From assembly GCA_039980135.1 (NCBI GenBank), contig JBDXCV010000006.1, forward strand, positions 213,710 through 277,709: a stretch of 64,000 nucleotides of DNA, in the 5' to 3' direction. Positions 16,541-25,952 of the stretch are shown in pieces. The translations under genes were made by a program, and so were the position numbers. How positions within the stretch are numbered: position 1 is the first letter of the stretch; each line of letters opens with the position of its first letter. The stretch comes from Alphaproteobacteria bacterium. Lineage in GTDB: Bacteria > Pseudomonadota > Alphaproteobacteria > UBA6615. A model generated the notes under the pieces. It worked only from the letters and a program-made list of their open reading frames with translations, was not told the origin of the DNA and made no database searches.

Positions 16541-17655
16541 CCACGAATACAAACGTCAAAGTCTCGATCGAGCATCTCTACAAGAGTTACGGTGCGGAAA
16601 CGGCCGTCAAGGACTTCAACCTGGACATCACCCAGGGCGAGTTCGTGACGTTGCTGGGCCCGTCGGGTTGCGGCAAGACCACGACCTTGCGCTGTGTCGC
16701 GGGGCTCGAGCGGCCGGAAGAGGGCGAAATCAGGATCGGCAGCGAGATCGTCGTGGCGCCGGAGAAGGACATCTACCTGTTCCCGGAGCACCGCAATATC
16801 GGCATGGTTTTCCAGAGCTACGCGGTGTGGCCGCACATGACCGTGTTCGACAATGTGGCCTACGGGTTACGCGTGCGGCGCGCTTCGGGGTCCGAGATCA
16901 AGACCCGCACCATGAAGGCGCTCGAACTTGTCGGGCTCGATCATCTGGCTGACCGGTTCGCGACCAAGCTTTCGGGCGGCCAGCGTCAACGCGTCGCGCT
17001 TGCCCGCGCGATCGTCTATGAGCCCGAGGTCATCCTCTTTGATGAACCGCTTTCGAACCTCGACGCAAAGCTCCGCGAACAGATGCGGGACGAGATTGTC
17101 CGCCTGCAGAAGGAAGTCGGGATCACCTCGATTTTTGTCACCCATGACCAGTCGGAAGCGCTCGTGATGAGCGACCGCGTCGTGGTGATGGACAAGGCGG
17201 TGATACAGCAGATCGGGGACCCCGAGGATATTTACGCCAACCCGGTAAACTCGTTCGTTGCCAACTTTATCGGCGTGACCAGCCTGCTCGAGGGAAAGCT
17301 GACCGCGCGCAACGGCGAGGCCTGCGAGATCGAGGTGCAATCGGCAAACGGTGGCGCACCGCTCCATCTGCGCGGGGCCGGAGCATCGGGCGCACAGCCA
17401 GGCGATGCGATCTTCCTGAACCTGCGCCCTGAAGACGTGCAGCTGCACCTTGAGGCGCCGGACGTCTCCGACGGGAAGAATGTCATCGAGGGCCAGGTCA
17501 TCGACACCATTTATCTCGGCAGTTTCCTCGAGGGCCGGGTCCGTGCAAGCGGCCACGAGATCGGCATCCAGATCGACCATTACGAAAATTTGAGTCCTGA
17601 CCAGACGGTATGGCTCACATTCCAGCCCGAACATGGTCTCTGCCTGACCGACTAG
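16537..17655 (+). CDS. ABC transporter ATP-binding protein (importer, MalK-like) 2
   Basis: A 372-residue ATPase overlapping the previous one by 4 bases. Walker A GPSGCGKT is at residues 41-48, the Q loop MVFQSYAVWPHMTV, signature LSGGQRQR, Walker B ILFDEPLSNLD and a TOBE-like tail follow. All catalytic motifs are intact, so both ATPases appear competent. It is followed 12 bases later by the ketopantoate-reductase-like gene, which ties the importer to the catabolic enzymes in one operon. Confidence 0.94.
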   Translation: MTTNTNVKVSIEHLYKSYGAETAVKDFNLDITQGEFVTLLGPSGCGKTTTLRCVAGLERPEEGEIRIGSEIVVAPEKDIYLFPEHRNIGMVFQSYAVWPHMTVFDNVAYGLRVRRASGSEIKTRTMKALELVGLDHLADRFATKLSGGQRQRVALARAIVYEPEVILFDEPLSNLDAKLREQMRDEIVRLQKEVGITSIFVTHDQSEALVMSDRVVVMDKAVIQQIGDPEDIYANPVNSFVANFIGVTSLLEGKLTARNGEACEIEVQSANGGAPLHLRGAGASGAQPGDAIFLNLRPEDVQLHLEAPDVSDGKNVIEGQVIDTIYLGSFLEGRVRASGHEIGIQIDHYENLSPDQTVWLTFQPEHGLCLTD

Positions 17656-17667
17656 GAACTTATAGTC

Positions 17668-18609
17668 ATGAGTATGCGTATTCTTGTATTTGGTGCTGGC
17701 GGCGTCGGGGCATATTTCGGGGGTCGTCTCGCGGAAGGCGGCTGTGATGTAACCTTCCTCGTCCGTCCCAAGCGCCAGGCGCAGTTCGCCGAGCGCGGGC
17801 TGGTCGTGCACAGCGACTTCTTCGATGATTTCACCGTCCCGGTTCAGACCGTCACCGCAGACGAATTGTCGGGCGAATTCGACCTGATCCTGGTCGCCTG
17901 CAAGGCTTACGATCTCGGGGCCGCGATGGAGGTGATCGCGCCGGCCGTCGGGGCACAGACCACGATCCTGCCGCTGCTCAATGGCATAAAGCAGATCGAC
18001 CTGATGCAGGCGAAATTCGGTGACGACAAGGTGCTTGGCGGCACCTGCTACATCGGCGCCAAGCGAGACCCGGAAAACGGGGACATTACGCATTTCGGTG
18101 ATTTTCACCGCATCGCTTACGGCGAGATGGCGGGTGGCATGTCCGCGCGGGTGGAGGCCTTCGCGGCGCTCAACGATGTGGTCAAGTTCGATATCGACCC
18201 GAGCCCCAATGTCTCGCAGGTGATGTGGGACAAGTTTGCGATGCTGTGTGCCATGTCGTCGGTCAACACGCTGACGCGCGGCACGGTGGGCGAGATTCTC
18301 GACACGTCGTCGGGCCATGCTTTTCTGACTGCCGCGCTCGCGGAATGTCAGAGCACGGCCGATGCGTTGGGCCATACGGTGTCCGACAAGGTTATCGCGA
18401 CCTATGAAAAAATGTTCTCGACCCAGGGCTCGAAATTTGCCTCGTCGATGCTGCGCGATGTGTTGGCCGGAAACCGCACCGAGGGTGATCACATTATTGG
18501 CGATATGGTGGACCGAGCCGAGGCGGCCGGGCTGCACACACCGATCCTGCTGGCGGCGCGTGCCGGGCTTGCGGTTCATGAGAAAAAAGTCGCAGAGACT
18601 GCCGCCTAG
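17668..18609 (+). CDS. 2-dehydropantoate 2-reductase family protein
   Basis: A 313-residue NAD(P)-dependent dehydrogenase. The N-terminal Rossmann loop is GAGGVGAYFGG, followed by TFLVRPKRQA; the catalytic Lys is probably that in LNGIKQIDL, and the C-terminal helical domain has KFASSMLRDVLAGNRTEGD, which in PanE carries the substrate-binding Ser/Asn/Glu residues. PanE reduces ketopantoate to pantoate, but this paralogue lies in a transport and catabolic operon, so it likely reduces or oxidises another 2-keto or 2-hydroxy acid. No other pantothenate gene is near. The start at 17668 follows the ATPase stop by 12 bases. Confidence 0.87.
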   Translation: MSMRILVFGAGGVGAYFGGRLAEGGCDVTFLVRPKRQAQFAERGLVVHSDFFDDFTVPVQTVTADELSGEFDLILVACKAYDLGAAMEVIAPAVGAQTTILPLLNGIKQIDLMQAKFGDDKVLGGTCYIGAKRDPENGDITHFGDFHRIAYGEMAGGMSARVEAFAALNDVVKFDIDPSPNVSQVMWDKFAMLCAMSSVNTLTRGTVGEILDTSSGHAFLTAALAECQSTADALGHTVSDKVIATYEKMFSTQGSKFASSMLRDVLAGNRTEGDHIIGDMVDRAEAAGLHTPILLAARAGLAVHEKKVAETAA

Positions 18610-18637
18610 ATACGACTATTTGCGTCAGGAGACCTCG

Positions 18638-19177
18638 ATGGACGTCAACAATCTTTCGGTCACGGAAATGGAAGCCTTCGTGGCGCGATTTTCCGAATTG
18701 ACCGGGTCCGACGAGGCCTTCGTCGACAGCCGTCTCCCGGGCCACAAGCGGTTCAAGATCAATCTTGTCGGCATGGGCGTGGTCGAGGCCACGGACAAGC
18801 CGGAACTCCGCCCGAATATTCCGCTGCCGGCAAAGGGCTTCAATCTCGGCATGATCCAGGCCGAGAAAGGCAATGGCGCCGCGCTGCATTCTCATGAAAC
18901 GGAAGAAGTCTTCATGCCCCTGATCGGGCCGTGGGAGGTCTACTGGGCGACCGAGGAGGGTGACCGATCGATCACGCTGCAACCGTTCGATTCAATCAGC
19001 GTACCGATGGGGGTCTACCGCGGATTTCGCCATGTCGGCGAGGGCACAGGTACGCTCCTGACGATCATCGGCGGGCCGGAGGCCGGGCGGGTAGAATGGC
19101 ATCCGACGATCACCGATGCGGCCTCCGAGACCGGCCTGGCTCGTGACGCGGCAGGCGATCTGCAGGTGACGGCATGA
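18638..19177 (+). CDS. Cupin domain protein
   Basis: A 179-residue protein from ATG 18638 behind a CAGGAGA ribosome-binding site (about 18626-18632); an in-frame start further upstream would overlap the reductase. The cupin core has NGAALHSHETEEVFMPLIGPWEVYW (His, His, Glu metal ligands) and SVPMGVYRGFRHVGEGTG (second His). The next gene starts 4 bases before its stop, so translation is coupled. Likely a metal-dependent isomerase, dioxygenase or lyase in the same pathway as the neighbouring reductase and SDR; the reaction is not known. Confidence 0.84.
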   Translation: MDVNNLSVTEMEAFVARFSELTGSDEAFVDSRLPGHKRFKINLVGMGVVEATDKPELRPNIPLPAKGFNLGMIQAEKGNGAALHSHETEEVFMPLIGPWEVYWATEEGDRSITLQPFDSISVPMGVYRGFRHVGEGTGTLLTIIGGPEAGRVEWHPTITDAASETGLARDAAGDLQVTA

Positions 19178-19923
19178 GTGAGATTGTGCATGCCGCGCTG
19201 GTGACCGGCGCGTCCACCGGCCTGGGTCGCGAGACGGCGCTCACCTTGGCGCGCGCAGGATTCAATGTGGCGCTGGCGGATCGTGAGATCGGGCTTCTCG
19301 ATGAGGTGATGACCCACCCGGACCTTGCGGGTGTAACGGCCATGCCGGTGGAGATTGAGCTTTTGTCCGAGACGAGCATCCGCGACGGGGTCGCGGCGGC
19401 CATCGCGGGGCTCGGCGGGCTCGACACGCTGGTCAACAACGCCGGCCGCACGCTCCTGGCGCAGGCGGTCGACGTCACTTGGGAAGAATGGGACTCGGTC
19501 ATCGGCATCAATCTCAAGGGTGCTTACTTCGCGGCCGCGCGGCTGGCCGAACATTGCATTGCCGAGGGAAAGCCCGGATCGGTGGTCAATATCGCCTCGA
19601 CCCACGGGATGACCGGGTTCGCAGGTCGTTCCGTCTACGGTATTTCGAAGGGCGGTCTCATCCAGATGGCCCGCATGCTGGCCATCGAATGGGCCGACGC
19701 GGGCATTCGTGTAAATGCCGTCTCACCGGGAACCGTGATGACGGAATCCCGCCAGAAACTCCTGAAAGATCCCGAGCATCGCGCGCGCATGCAGGCCCGT
19801 ATCCCGACCGGGCAGTTTCCGCAGGCCCAGGAGATCGCCGACGCCGTGCTCTATCTCGCGAGCGCCGGCCCGTCGCTCACGGGCCAGGTGATCGCGGTCG
19901 ACGGTGGGCTGACGGCCGAATAA
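19174..19923 (+). CDS. Short-chain dehydrogenase/reductase
   Basis: A 249-residue classical SDR. The NAD(P) loop TGASTGLG is at residues 11-18, NNAG follows in DTLVNNAGRT, the catalytic Ser is in VVNIASTHGMTG, and the YxxxK motif is YGISK. The C-terminal ITGQVIAVDGG-like ending (SLTGQVIAVDGGLTA) is typical of FabG-like enzymes. It overlaps the cupin by 4 bases and ends the plus-strand operon. Substrate is unknown but is presumably an intermediate of the imported compound. Confidence 0.92.
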   Translation: MSEIVHAALVTGASTGLGRETALTLARAGFNVALADREIGLLDEVMTHPDLAGVTAMPVEIELLSETSIRDGVAAAIAGLGGLDTLVNNAGRTLLAQAVDVTWEEWDSVIGINLKGAYFAAARLAEHCIAEGKPGSVVNIASTHGMTGFAGRSVYGISKGGLIQMARMLAIEWADAGIRVNAVSPGTVMTESRQKLLKDPEHRARMQARIPTGQFPQAQEIADAVLYLASAGPSLTGQVIAVDGGLTAE

Positions 19924-19929
19924 GTCCGC

Positions 19930-20625
19930 TTATTCCTCGCCGAGCACCGCAACCGCGCGAATGGGACTGCCCGTACCGCCGCGGATCTTTAACGGAAAGC
20001 CGATAAACCGAAACCGCCCCTTGCCCACGACCTTGTCGAGGTTGGTGAGCCCTTCCATATGGGTGAAGCCCATGTCACGGCACACCAGATGCACCTCGAA
20101 ATTGTCCTTGCCGGGGCGACCGGGGCTCACCGCCTCCACACCGAACATGACGATGCCCTTGTCACCCAGCCATTCGGCGGATTCCTTCGTCAGCCCCGGA
20201 AAATCCGTGAGGAATTCCGGCGTGCCGAAGGTGCGGTCGTAGTGGGCCATATAGAGAAACACGGTGTCGCGCGGTTGAATTTCGACGCCGGCGGCCTTTT
20301 CGGCGGCTTCGAGCTCTTCCACGGAAATCCGGCTTTTCAACTCCTTATGAGACAGATCGAGGCAAACGGCCTCGGTGTAGAAATCCTCAAGCGGCATTTG
20401 GTCGACCGACAATGCATTCGGGTCGGCGTCGAAATGCACCGGCGCGTCGACATGGCTGCCGGTGTGCTCACCGAAAGACATGAACTTGGATGCGATGGAG
20501 AATTTGACCCCCTCTGCCTCGCGGTAGGTGTCATGGGTGTTCCAGTCGGTGATGACCGCGGGCGGATGGTTCACCAGGGTCGGGCATTTATGAAAAATCT
20601 CGCCGCTCAGGTCGACCAGTTGCAT
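19930..20625 (-). CDS. Cyclase family protein (kynurenine formamidase-like metallohydrolase)
   Basis: A 231-residue protein with the family motif HTGSHVDAPVHF at residues 54-65 (H54, H58, D60 and H64 as metal ligands). This family includes kynurenine formamidase, isatin hydrolase and polyketide cyclases; it hydrolyses amide or lactone-like bonds using Mn or Zn. It ends 6 bases from the convergent SDR gene and follows a VOC gene on the same strand by 55 bases, so these are part of the same neighbourhood. Isatin hydrolase-like or lactonase-like roles are both possible; no substrate can be inferred. Confidence 0.88.
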   Translation of the reverse strand: MQLVDLSGEIFHKCPTLVNHPPAVITDWNTHDTYREAEGVKFSIASKFMSFGEHTGSHVDAPVHFDADPNALSVDQMPLEDFYTEAVCLDLSHKELKSRISVEELEAAEKAAGVEIQPRDTVFLYMAHYDRTFGTPEFLTDFPGLTKESAEWLGDKGIVMFGVEAVSPGRPGKDNFEVHLVCRDMGFTHMEGLTNLDKVVGKGRFRFIGFPLKIRGGTGSPIRAVAVLGEE

Positions 20626-20680
20626 GGCTTTTTACTCCCCCATAATACCCGCCGGAATTAGTCTTCCGCGACGGGTTGAA

Positions 20681-21124
20681 TCAGTTCTCGTTTTCGTAAG
20701 TCTCGACGCCGCCGAGATCGGACAGGTCCTCTTCCCGGCCGCGCAGTTCAACGGTGTTGCGGTCGGGGTCGCGTACAAAGACCGAGACATGGCCTCCGCG
20801 CCCGAACTTGACCGGCCCCTGCGTTACTTCGATGCCATTCTCGTTTAGAAGGCGGATGGTTCCGGCAATGGTGTCGACCCGGAAGGCCACGTGAGTGAAG
20901 CCCGGATACTTGGTGTCGACATCCATCAGGATATTGTCGCCGCCATTGTCATCGTTGGCGTTGAACACGAGGTTCAATTCGACCCCGGCATCGTTTTCCA
21001 CCACGGCTACCGGGTCATTGTCTGCCTTGTGAACAACGCTGAACCCGAAAATTTCATAGAACGCCATGGCGCGGTCGAGGTCGGCCACGCGAATACCGAT
21101 ATGGTCGATGGTTTCAATCTTCAT
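20681..21124 (-). CDS. VOC superfamily protein (glyoxalase/dioxygenase-like)
   Basis: A 147-residue protein built of two beta-alpha-beta-beta-beta modules. IDHIGIRVADLDRAMAFYE gives the first metal His (H8), FTHVAFRVDTI the central His, and SVFVRDPDRNTVELRG the terminal Glu. This is the vicinal oxygen chelate layout of glyoxalase I, fosfomycin enzymes and extradiol dioxygenases. It is 55 bases upstream of the cyclase-like gene on the same strand, probably co-transcribed from the promoter region 21125-21369. A ring-cleaving or isomerase role in the pathway is a guess. Confidence 0.87.
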   Translation of the reverse strand: MKIETIDHIGIRVADLDRAMAFYEIFGFSVVHKADNDPVAVVENDAGVELNLVFNANDDNGGDNILMDVDTKYPGFTHVAFRVDTIAGTIRLLNENGIEVTQGPVKFGRGGHVSVFVRDPDRNTVELRGREEDLSDLGGVETYENEN

Positions 21125-21369
21125 GCTGTGGTGTCCTCCAAACGGGTGTTCGAGACGAGTTTAGTCCTGTGTCTCCATTCGGCCAATGTGTCTGGAGCGC
21201 AATTCATTGGCAGGCTACACGTTGTTTGTTCGTGCGCGACCAGACCTCCGGTAAAAGCCTTTATTGACTGTTTCCAAAAACAACTTGAACACGAATGATG
21301 TAGATGAAGGGTTCTCGCACCTTGTTCAGGTTGCCGGGTGTGTGAGGGGTTCGGGTAACGGGGGAAACC

Positions 21370-21771
21370 ATGCTTGCAGGTCGTGTCGTCGAAAAGCTTT
21401 TGCTCAATCAAGCAGGAATAACAAAAGTCGCGATCGGATTCGTTGTTGCCTACGGGGCGGGCTGGTTCAAGGGTTGGGACCTCTTGTCAGAATCCCTGTC
21501 CACGCAGTCGCTGGGCGGTGCGGTCGCAGTGCAGGGGGGCATTCTGGCAGATCAGGCGGCGCGGGTTGTCGAGATGTCTGGCTATGGCCTGCTGGCGCTG
21601 ACAGGCGCATTGGGCATTTCAGCGTTTGTCGGTGCGGTGTTTGACGAGAAACGAGGTCTGGTCGGGGTCGTGGTCGGTTTGTTGGTTTTGACCATCGTCT
21701 TGTGTGCCGTTGCGTATGCCAAGGGGATATTCGACAGCGTCGCTCTGGCAATGGAACTGGCCCGCGCGTGA
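21370..21771 (+). CDS. Small membrane protein of unknown function
   Basis: A 133-residue protein I do not recognise. It has three or so hydrophobic segments (about residues 15-33, 70-90 and 96-117), separated by a stretch containing SESLSTQSLGGAVAVQGG. A GGGGGAAACC ribosome-binding region precedes ATG 21370. The 245 bases upstream look like a divergent promoter region shared with the VOC gene. Its stop lies 16 bases from the convergent AEC permease gene. No enzymatic motif is seen. Confidence 0.68.
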   Translation: MLAGRVVEKLLLNQAGITKVAIGFVVAYGAGWFKGWDLLSESLSTQSLGGAVAVQGGILADQAARVVEMSGYGLLALTGALGISAFVGAVFDEKRGLVGVVVGLLVLTIVLCAVAYAKGIFDSVALAMELARA

Positions 21772-21787
21772 CAGGAATATTACCGGC

Positions 21788-22714
21788 CTAGCCAAACACC
21801 GCCAGCATCACCGGAACCGTAAACACGGCCAGCAACGTCTGGGTCGTCAGGATTCCGGCCATCAGCTCATGGTCGCCGCCCATCTGCTTGGCCAACACAT
21901 AGGACGTGATGGCGGTTGGCTGACTGTGGAACAACACCAGCATCGCCAGCACCGAGGCCTCGAGGCCAAGCAACGTGCCGAGTCCGACGGCGACGGCGGG
22001 CAGGATCAGGAGCTTGCCGAGGCTGGCGATGAATATGCCCGGCAGATGTACGCCGACGGTTGCGAGCCGCAGTCCGGCGCCTGCCGTGAGGAGTGCCAGG
22101 GGCAGTCCGGCGGCAGCCAGCAAGGCGAAGGTCGAGTCCATGACCTGTGGCACCGGCAAATGGGTGAGGTTCACGGCGATCCCGACCAGGGTGGCGACGA
22201 TAAACGGGTTGGTCGCGAGGCGTTTAATCAATGCACCGATGTCGGCCTGCCCATCACGTCCCCAGCGGGCCAGAACCAGCACGGCAAAGATGTTTACCAT
22301 TACGGTAAAGAATGCGACGGCGATGATCACCAGCGCCGCACCATCGGCGGGCAGGAGCACCGGCGCGGCGGCGAGGGTGATGAAGAAGTTGGCTCGTATC
22401 GAACCCTGAAACACGGACGTAAACCCGACATCGCCCTCGACAAGAATCCTGGACAGGAGCGGACGCAATGCCAACAGGATCAGCGCGACGACGATCACGG
22501 CGCCAAGAAGCGCGATGACCATGCGTGAGAAGGGCAGGGAGGCGAGGTCCGCATTGTACAAGTCATGCACGACGAGGGCCGGGATCAGGACGAAGTAGGC
22601 CAGCTTCTCCGCCGGACGCCACATGGCCTCGTCGTGCAGCCACAGGGCCTTCAGCGCCCAGCCGATGGCGATAAGCAGGAATACGGGCGCGAGCGCGAGA
22701 AAAGTTTCAAGCAT
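21788..22714 (-). CDS. AEC family transporter (auxin efflux carrier-like)
   Basis: From ATG 22714 (MLETFLALAPVFLLIAIGW) the product has 308 residues and about ten hydrophobic helices, the length and pattern of AEC/BART permeases. Segments ANFFITLAAAP and ATNPFIVATLVG and the HSQPTAITSYVLAKQMGGD ending match the family, which exports or exchanges organic anions such as malonate. It lies downstream of the aap operon on the same strand with a 119-base gap. Substrate unknown. Confidence 0.9.
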   Translation of the reverse strand: MLETFLALAPVFLLIAIGWALKALWLHDEAMWRPAEKLAYFVLIPALVVHDLYNADLASLPFSRMVIALLGAVIVVALILLALRPLLSRILVEGDVGFTSVFQGSIRANFFITLAAAPVLLPADGAALVIIAVAFFTVMVNIFAVLVLARWGRDGQADIGALIKRLATNPFIVATLVGIAVNLTHLPVPQVMDSTFALLAAAGLPLALLTAGAGLRLATVGVHLPGIFIASLGKLLILPAVAVGLGTLLGLEASVLAMLVLFHSQPTAITSYVLAKQMGGDHELMAGILTTQTLLAVFTVPVMLAVFG

Positions 22715-22833
22715 GGATTTTCTGCGTGTGAGGAACCGGGCGATGGCCCGCATATTTCGACAGGTTCAACATGGCGGCCTCGTCCTGAGCCTGCCGACAG
22801 ACCGGGCCCGCATTTTTCTATTGGTGCGAAACG

Positions 22834-23607
22834 TCAGTGGCTCAGTATCTGGCTGAGGAAGAGCTTGGTTCGGTCCGACTGCGGGTTGTTGAAGAACGCG
22901 TCGGGGTTGTTTTGCTCCACGATCTGGCCCTCGTCCATGAAAATCACCCGGTCGGCAACCTGCGAAGCGAAACCCATTTCGTGGGTGACCACCAGCATTG
23001 TCATGCCGGTCTCCGCGAGATCGACCATCACGTCGAGCACCTCTTTGATCATTTCGGGGTCGAGTGCCGAGGTCGGCTCGTCGAACAGCATGATCTTGGG
23101 CTTCATGCAGAGCGAACGCGCGATGGCGACGCGCTGCTGCTGGCCGCCGGAGAGCTGACCGGGGAACTTGTCGGCCTGTTCGGGGATCTTCACCCGCTCG
23201 AGATACTCCATCGCCACCGCCTCGGCCTCCGCCTTGGGGGTCTTGCGGACCCAGATTGGCGCCAGGGTGCAGTTCTCCAGCACCGTGAGGTGGGGGAACA
23301 GGTTGAAGGACTGGAACACCATCCCGACCTCCCGGCGCACGGCGTCGATGTTCTTGAGGTCGTTGGTCAGGCGGGTGCCATCCACCACGATGCGCCCTTC
23401 CTGATGTTCCTCCAGGCGGTTGATACAGCGGATCAGGGTGGACTTGCCGCTGCCCGACGGGCCGCAGATGACAATCCGTTCGCGCTCCGCGACATCCAGA
23501 TTGATATCGCGGAGCACATGGAAGGCGCCATACCACTTGTTGAGACCATCAATCTCGATGGCGGGTGTTTCCGATGGTGCAGGCACGTGATCTTCGGTTA
23601 CGGACAT
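22834..23607 (-). CDS. aapP: Amino acid ABC transporter ATP-binding protein
   Basis: A 257-residue polar amino acid ABC ATPase: Walker [10 protein letters not shown] at residues 49-57, Q loop [17 protein letters not shown], signature LSGGQQQR, Walker [15 protein letters not shown]. The sequence form is that of the GlnQ/AapP group. It is the last gene of aapJ-aapQ-aapM-aapP, starting 12 bases after the aapM stop. It energises import of general L-amino acids by the two permeases upstream. Confidence 0.94.
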   Translation of the reverse strand: MSVTEDHVPAPSETPAIEIDGLNKWYGAFHVLRDINLDVAERERIVICGPSGSGKSTLIRCINRLEEHQEGRIVVDGTRLTNDLKNIDAVRREVGMVFQSFNLFPHLTVLENCTLAPIWVRKTPKAEAEAVAMEYLERVKIPEQADKFPGQLSGGQQQRVAIARSLCMKPKIMLFDEPTSALDPEMIKEVLDVMVDLAETGMTMLVVTHEMGFASQVADRVIFMDEGQIVEQNNPDAFFNNPQSDRTKLFLSQILSH

Positions 23608-23619
23608 ATGGTCCTCCGG

Positions 23620-24732
23620 TCAGCGTTGGTCTGTGTCGAGCCGCCGTTCGAGGCGAATCGAGTATCGCGATATCGAGAAGCAGATCACGAAGAAGAACAG
23701 GGCGGCGAGCAGGAAGGTTTCGTGATCGACCTTGCCGATCCAATCCGGATTGGTTTGCAGCAGACGGGCCTGACCGAGGATGTCGAACAAACCGATGATG
23801 ATGACGAGCGTCGTGTCCTTGAACAGGCCGATGAATGTGTTGACGATTCCGGGGATGGATATCTTGAGGGCCTGGGGCAGGATGATCAGCCGCATCGACT
23901 GCCAGTAGCGGAGCCCCATGGCCTGCGCCGCCTCGAACTGGCCCTGCGGGATGGCCTGCAGGCCGCCACGGATCACCTCCGCCATGTACGCCGACGCGAA
24001 GAGCGTGATCATGATCATCACCCGAACGAGCTGATCGAGCGATACCTCGGGCGGGAGGAAGAGCTGCAGGATCACGATTGCGACGAACAGAAGCGTGATG
24101 AGCGGCACGCCGCGAATGAACTCGATGAACCCGACAGAGAAGTAGCGCACGATCGGAAGCTTCGATCGCCGGCCGAGCGCCAGCAGGATGCCGACGGGCA
24201 GGGACAGAACGATCCCCGCAAGCCCGGCCACCAGGTTCAGCATGAAGCCGCCGAACTTGTCCGTGGTCACGCCTTCGAGCCCGAAGCCACCCACCAGCAG
24301 GATCGCGGCGATGACCGGATAGAACAGCGAGTACCAGCGTCCGTAACGAGCATAGGGAAGCCCGTCGAAAAGAATGAAGGCAAGCGCCGGGAACAGCAGG
24401 ATGACACTCAAATTGACCCGCCAGTACGCATCCTGTGGATAGAAGCCATACAGAAACTGATCGATGCGCTGGTCGAGCCAGGCCCAACAGGCTCCTTCGG
24501 CCGTGCATTCTTTGCCGGTTTGGCCCGTGAAGTCTGCCGAGAGCACCGCCCAGTCGAGCAGGGGGGGAAACGTCCAATAGAGCAACAGAACAGACAGCAG
24601 CGTCAGCACGGTGTTCAGCAGGCCGCCGAAAAGATTTGTGCGCACCCAGCCGATGACGCCGACCGTCGATGTCGGGGCCGGGCGCTGTTCCAGCATCTCG
24701 GAATGATTGCGATGGAAAGCGTGTTCGCTCAT
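23620..24732 (-). CDS. aapM: Amino acid ABC transporter permease
   Basis: From ATG 24732 the product has 370 residues. A membrane segment and periplasmic loop (GKECTAEGACWAWLDQRI) at the N-terminus precede the typical permease core with the EAA loop region QGQFEAAQAMGLRYWQSMRL. The length and the extra N-terminal part match AapM/BztC-type subunits rather than the shorter HisM. It overlaps aapQ by 4 bases and is followed by aapP. A long frame extending upstream of 24732 is only an overlap with aapQ. Confidence 0.92.
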   Translation of the reverse strand: MSEHAFHRNHSEMLEQRPAPTSTVGVIGWVRTNLFGGLLNTVLTLLSVLLLYWTFPPLLDWAVLSADFTGQTGKECTAEGACWAWLDQRIDQFLYGFYPQDAYWRVNLSVILLFPALAFILFDGLPYARYGRWYSLFYPVIAAILLVGGFGLEGVTTDKFGGFMLNLVAGLAGIVLSLPVGILLALGRRSKLPIVRYFSVGFIEFIRGVPLITLLFVAIVILQLFLPPEVSLDQLVRVMIMITLFASAYMAEVIRGGLQAIPQGQFEAAQAMGLRYWQSMRLIILPQALKISIPGIVNTFIGLFKDTTLVIIIGLFDILGQARLLQTNPDWIGKVDHETFLLAALFFFVICFSISRYSIRLERRLDTDQR

Positions 24733-25919
24733 CGTTCCACCAGCGCAATGTGCTTGTTGTACCAATTCATGAAGGCCGACGTGAGCAGGCTGATTGTCAG
24801 GTAGAACGCCATGAAGATCGAGATCACCTCCAGCGCCTGGCCGCTCTGATTCAGGACCGTGTCGCCGATTGAAACGATGTCCTGGTAGCCGATCGCGACC
24901 GCGAGTGAGGAGTTCTTGGTCAGGTTCAGATACTGGCTCGTCAGCGGCGGGATGATCACACGCAGCGCCTGGGGCAGGATGATCTTGCGCGTCGTCAGGC
25001 CGGGGCGCAGGCCGAGCGCAAATGCGGCCTCGGTCTGGCCCCTGGAGACCGATAGGATGCCCGCGCGCACAATCTCGGAAATGAACGCGCCCGTGTAGGT
25101 CGCGAGCGCGAGCCAGAGGGCGACCAGTTCGGGCGTGATGGTCAGTCCGCCGCGCAGGCGACCGAACCGGTTCGCGACGGGCACGTTCCAGTCGAGCGGC
25201 TGTCCGGCGCCAAAGAAGACGATAACGGGCAATCCGAATATGAGGGCGAGCCCTGCCGCGCCGACCGGGAAGGTTTGCCCCGTTGCCTCCTGGCGTGCAC
25301 GCGCCCAACGCGCGACCGCGAAGGTGCCGATCAGCCCCGCGGCGATCGCAATGAGTACGAAACCCCAGCCGTCGAGAAAAACCGGTGCCGGGGCGGAGAT
25401 ACCGCTGTTGTTCAGGAATAGGGAATCGCCGATGTGCAGACTGTCCCGGACCTTGGGCAATGCGAGCAGGATCACCCACCAGAAGATGATCTGGAGGAGG
25501 ACCGGCACGTTGCGGGTGAACTCGACATAGACCGCGACGAGCCGGCTGATCAGGAAGTTGTTCGACAGGCGCAGGACACCAGCGGTGAAACCGATGATCG
25601 TCGCCGTGATGATACCGAGTGCGGCGACCAGGATCGTGTTGAGCCCGCCCACGACAATCGCGCGGCCGTAGGTCGAGGTCGAGGCGTATGCAATGAGCCG
25701 CTGGTTGATATCGAATGACGCGGTGTCGTCAAGAAATCCATAGCCTGCGGCGAGACCGGCGCTTTGCAGGTTGGCAATCGTGTTCGAGACAATGAAGGCG
25801 ATGAACAGCAGCAGCCCGAGCGCGAGCGCCAGCTGCAAGATGATTCCGCGCGCATACTCGTCTCGCCACAGGCGGGTGATACCTGTTGGGTCGGCGGCGG
25901 TCGCCGTGGTCTGGGTCAT
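24729..25919 (-). CDS. aapQ: Amino acid ABC transporter permease
   Basis: A 396-residue permease with membrane helices from about residue 28 and the EAA-type loop RGQTEAAFALGLRPGLTTRK. Its large insert between the first helices is the AapQ/BztB form. It starts 78 bases after aapJ, past a stem-loop, and overlaps aapM by 4 bases. Together AapQ and AapM form the membrane channel. Confidence 0.93.
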   Translation of the reverse strand: MTQTTATAADPTGITRLWRDEYARGIILQLALALGLLLFIAFIVSNTIANLQSAGLAAGYGFLDDTASFDINQRLIAYASTSTYGRAIVVGGLNTILVAALGIITATIIGFTAGVLRLSNNFLISRLVAVYVEFTRNVPVLLQIIFWWVILLALPKVRDSLHIGDSLFLNNSGISAPAPVFLDGWGFVLIAIAAGLIGTFAVARWARARQEATGQTFPVGAAGLALIFGLPVIVFFGAGQPLDWNVPVANRFGRLRGGLTITPELVALWLALATYTGAFISEIVRAGILSVSRGQTEAAFALGLRPGLTTRKIILPQALRVIIPPLTSQYLNLTKNSSLAVAIGYQDIVSIGDTVLNQSGQALEVISIFMAFYLTISLLTSAFMNWYNKHIALVER

Positions 25920-25952
25920 GTCCGGACCATCAAATACGAGCTTGCGAAATTA

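Noticed and set aside
16867..18579. 570-codon minus-strand frame across the second ATPase and the reductase
   Set aside because: Overlaps two genes with well-conserved motifs; it has no family features.
22837..24804. 655-codon plus-strand frame opposite the amino acid ABC transporter genes
   Set aside because: It is antisense to aapP and aapM, which have clear motifs; its product is low-complexity His/Glu/Asp-rich and matches no family.
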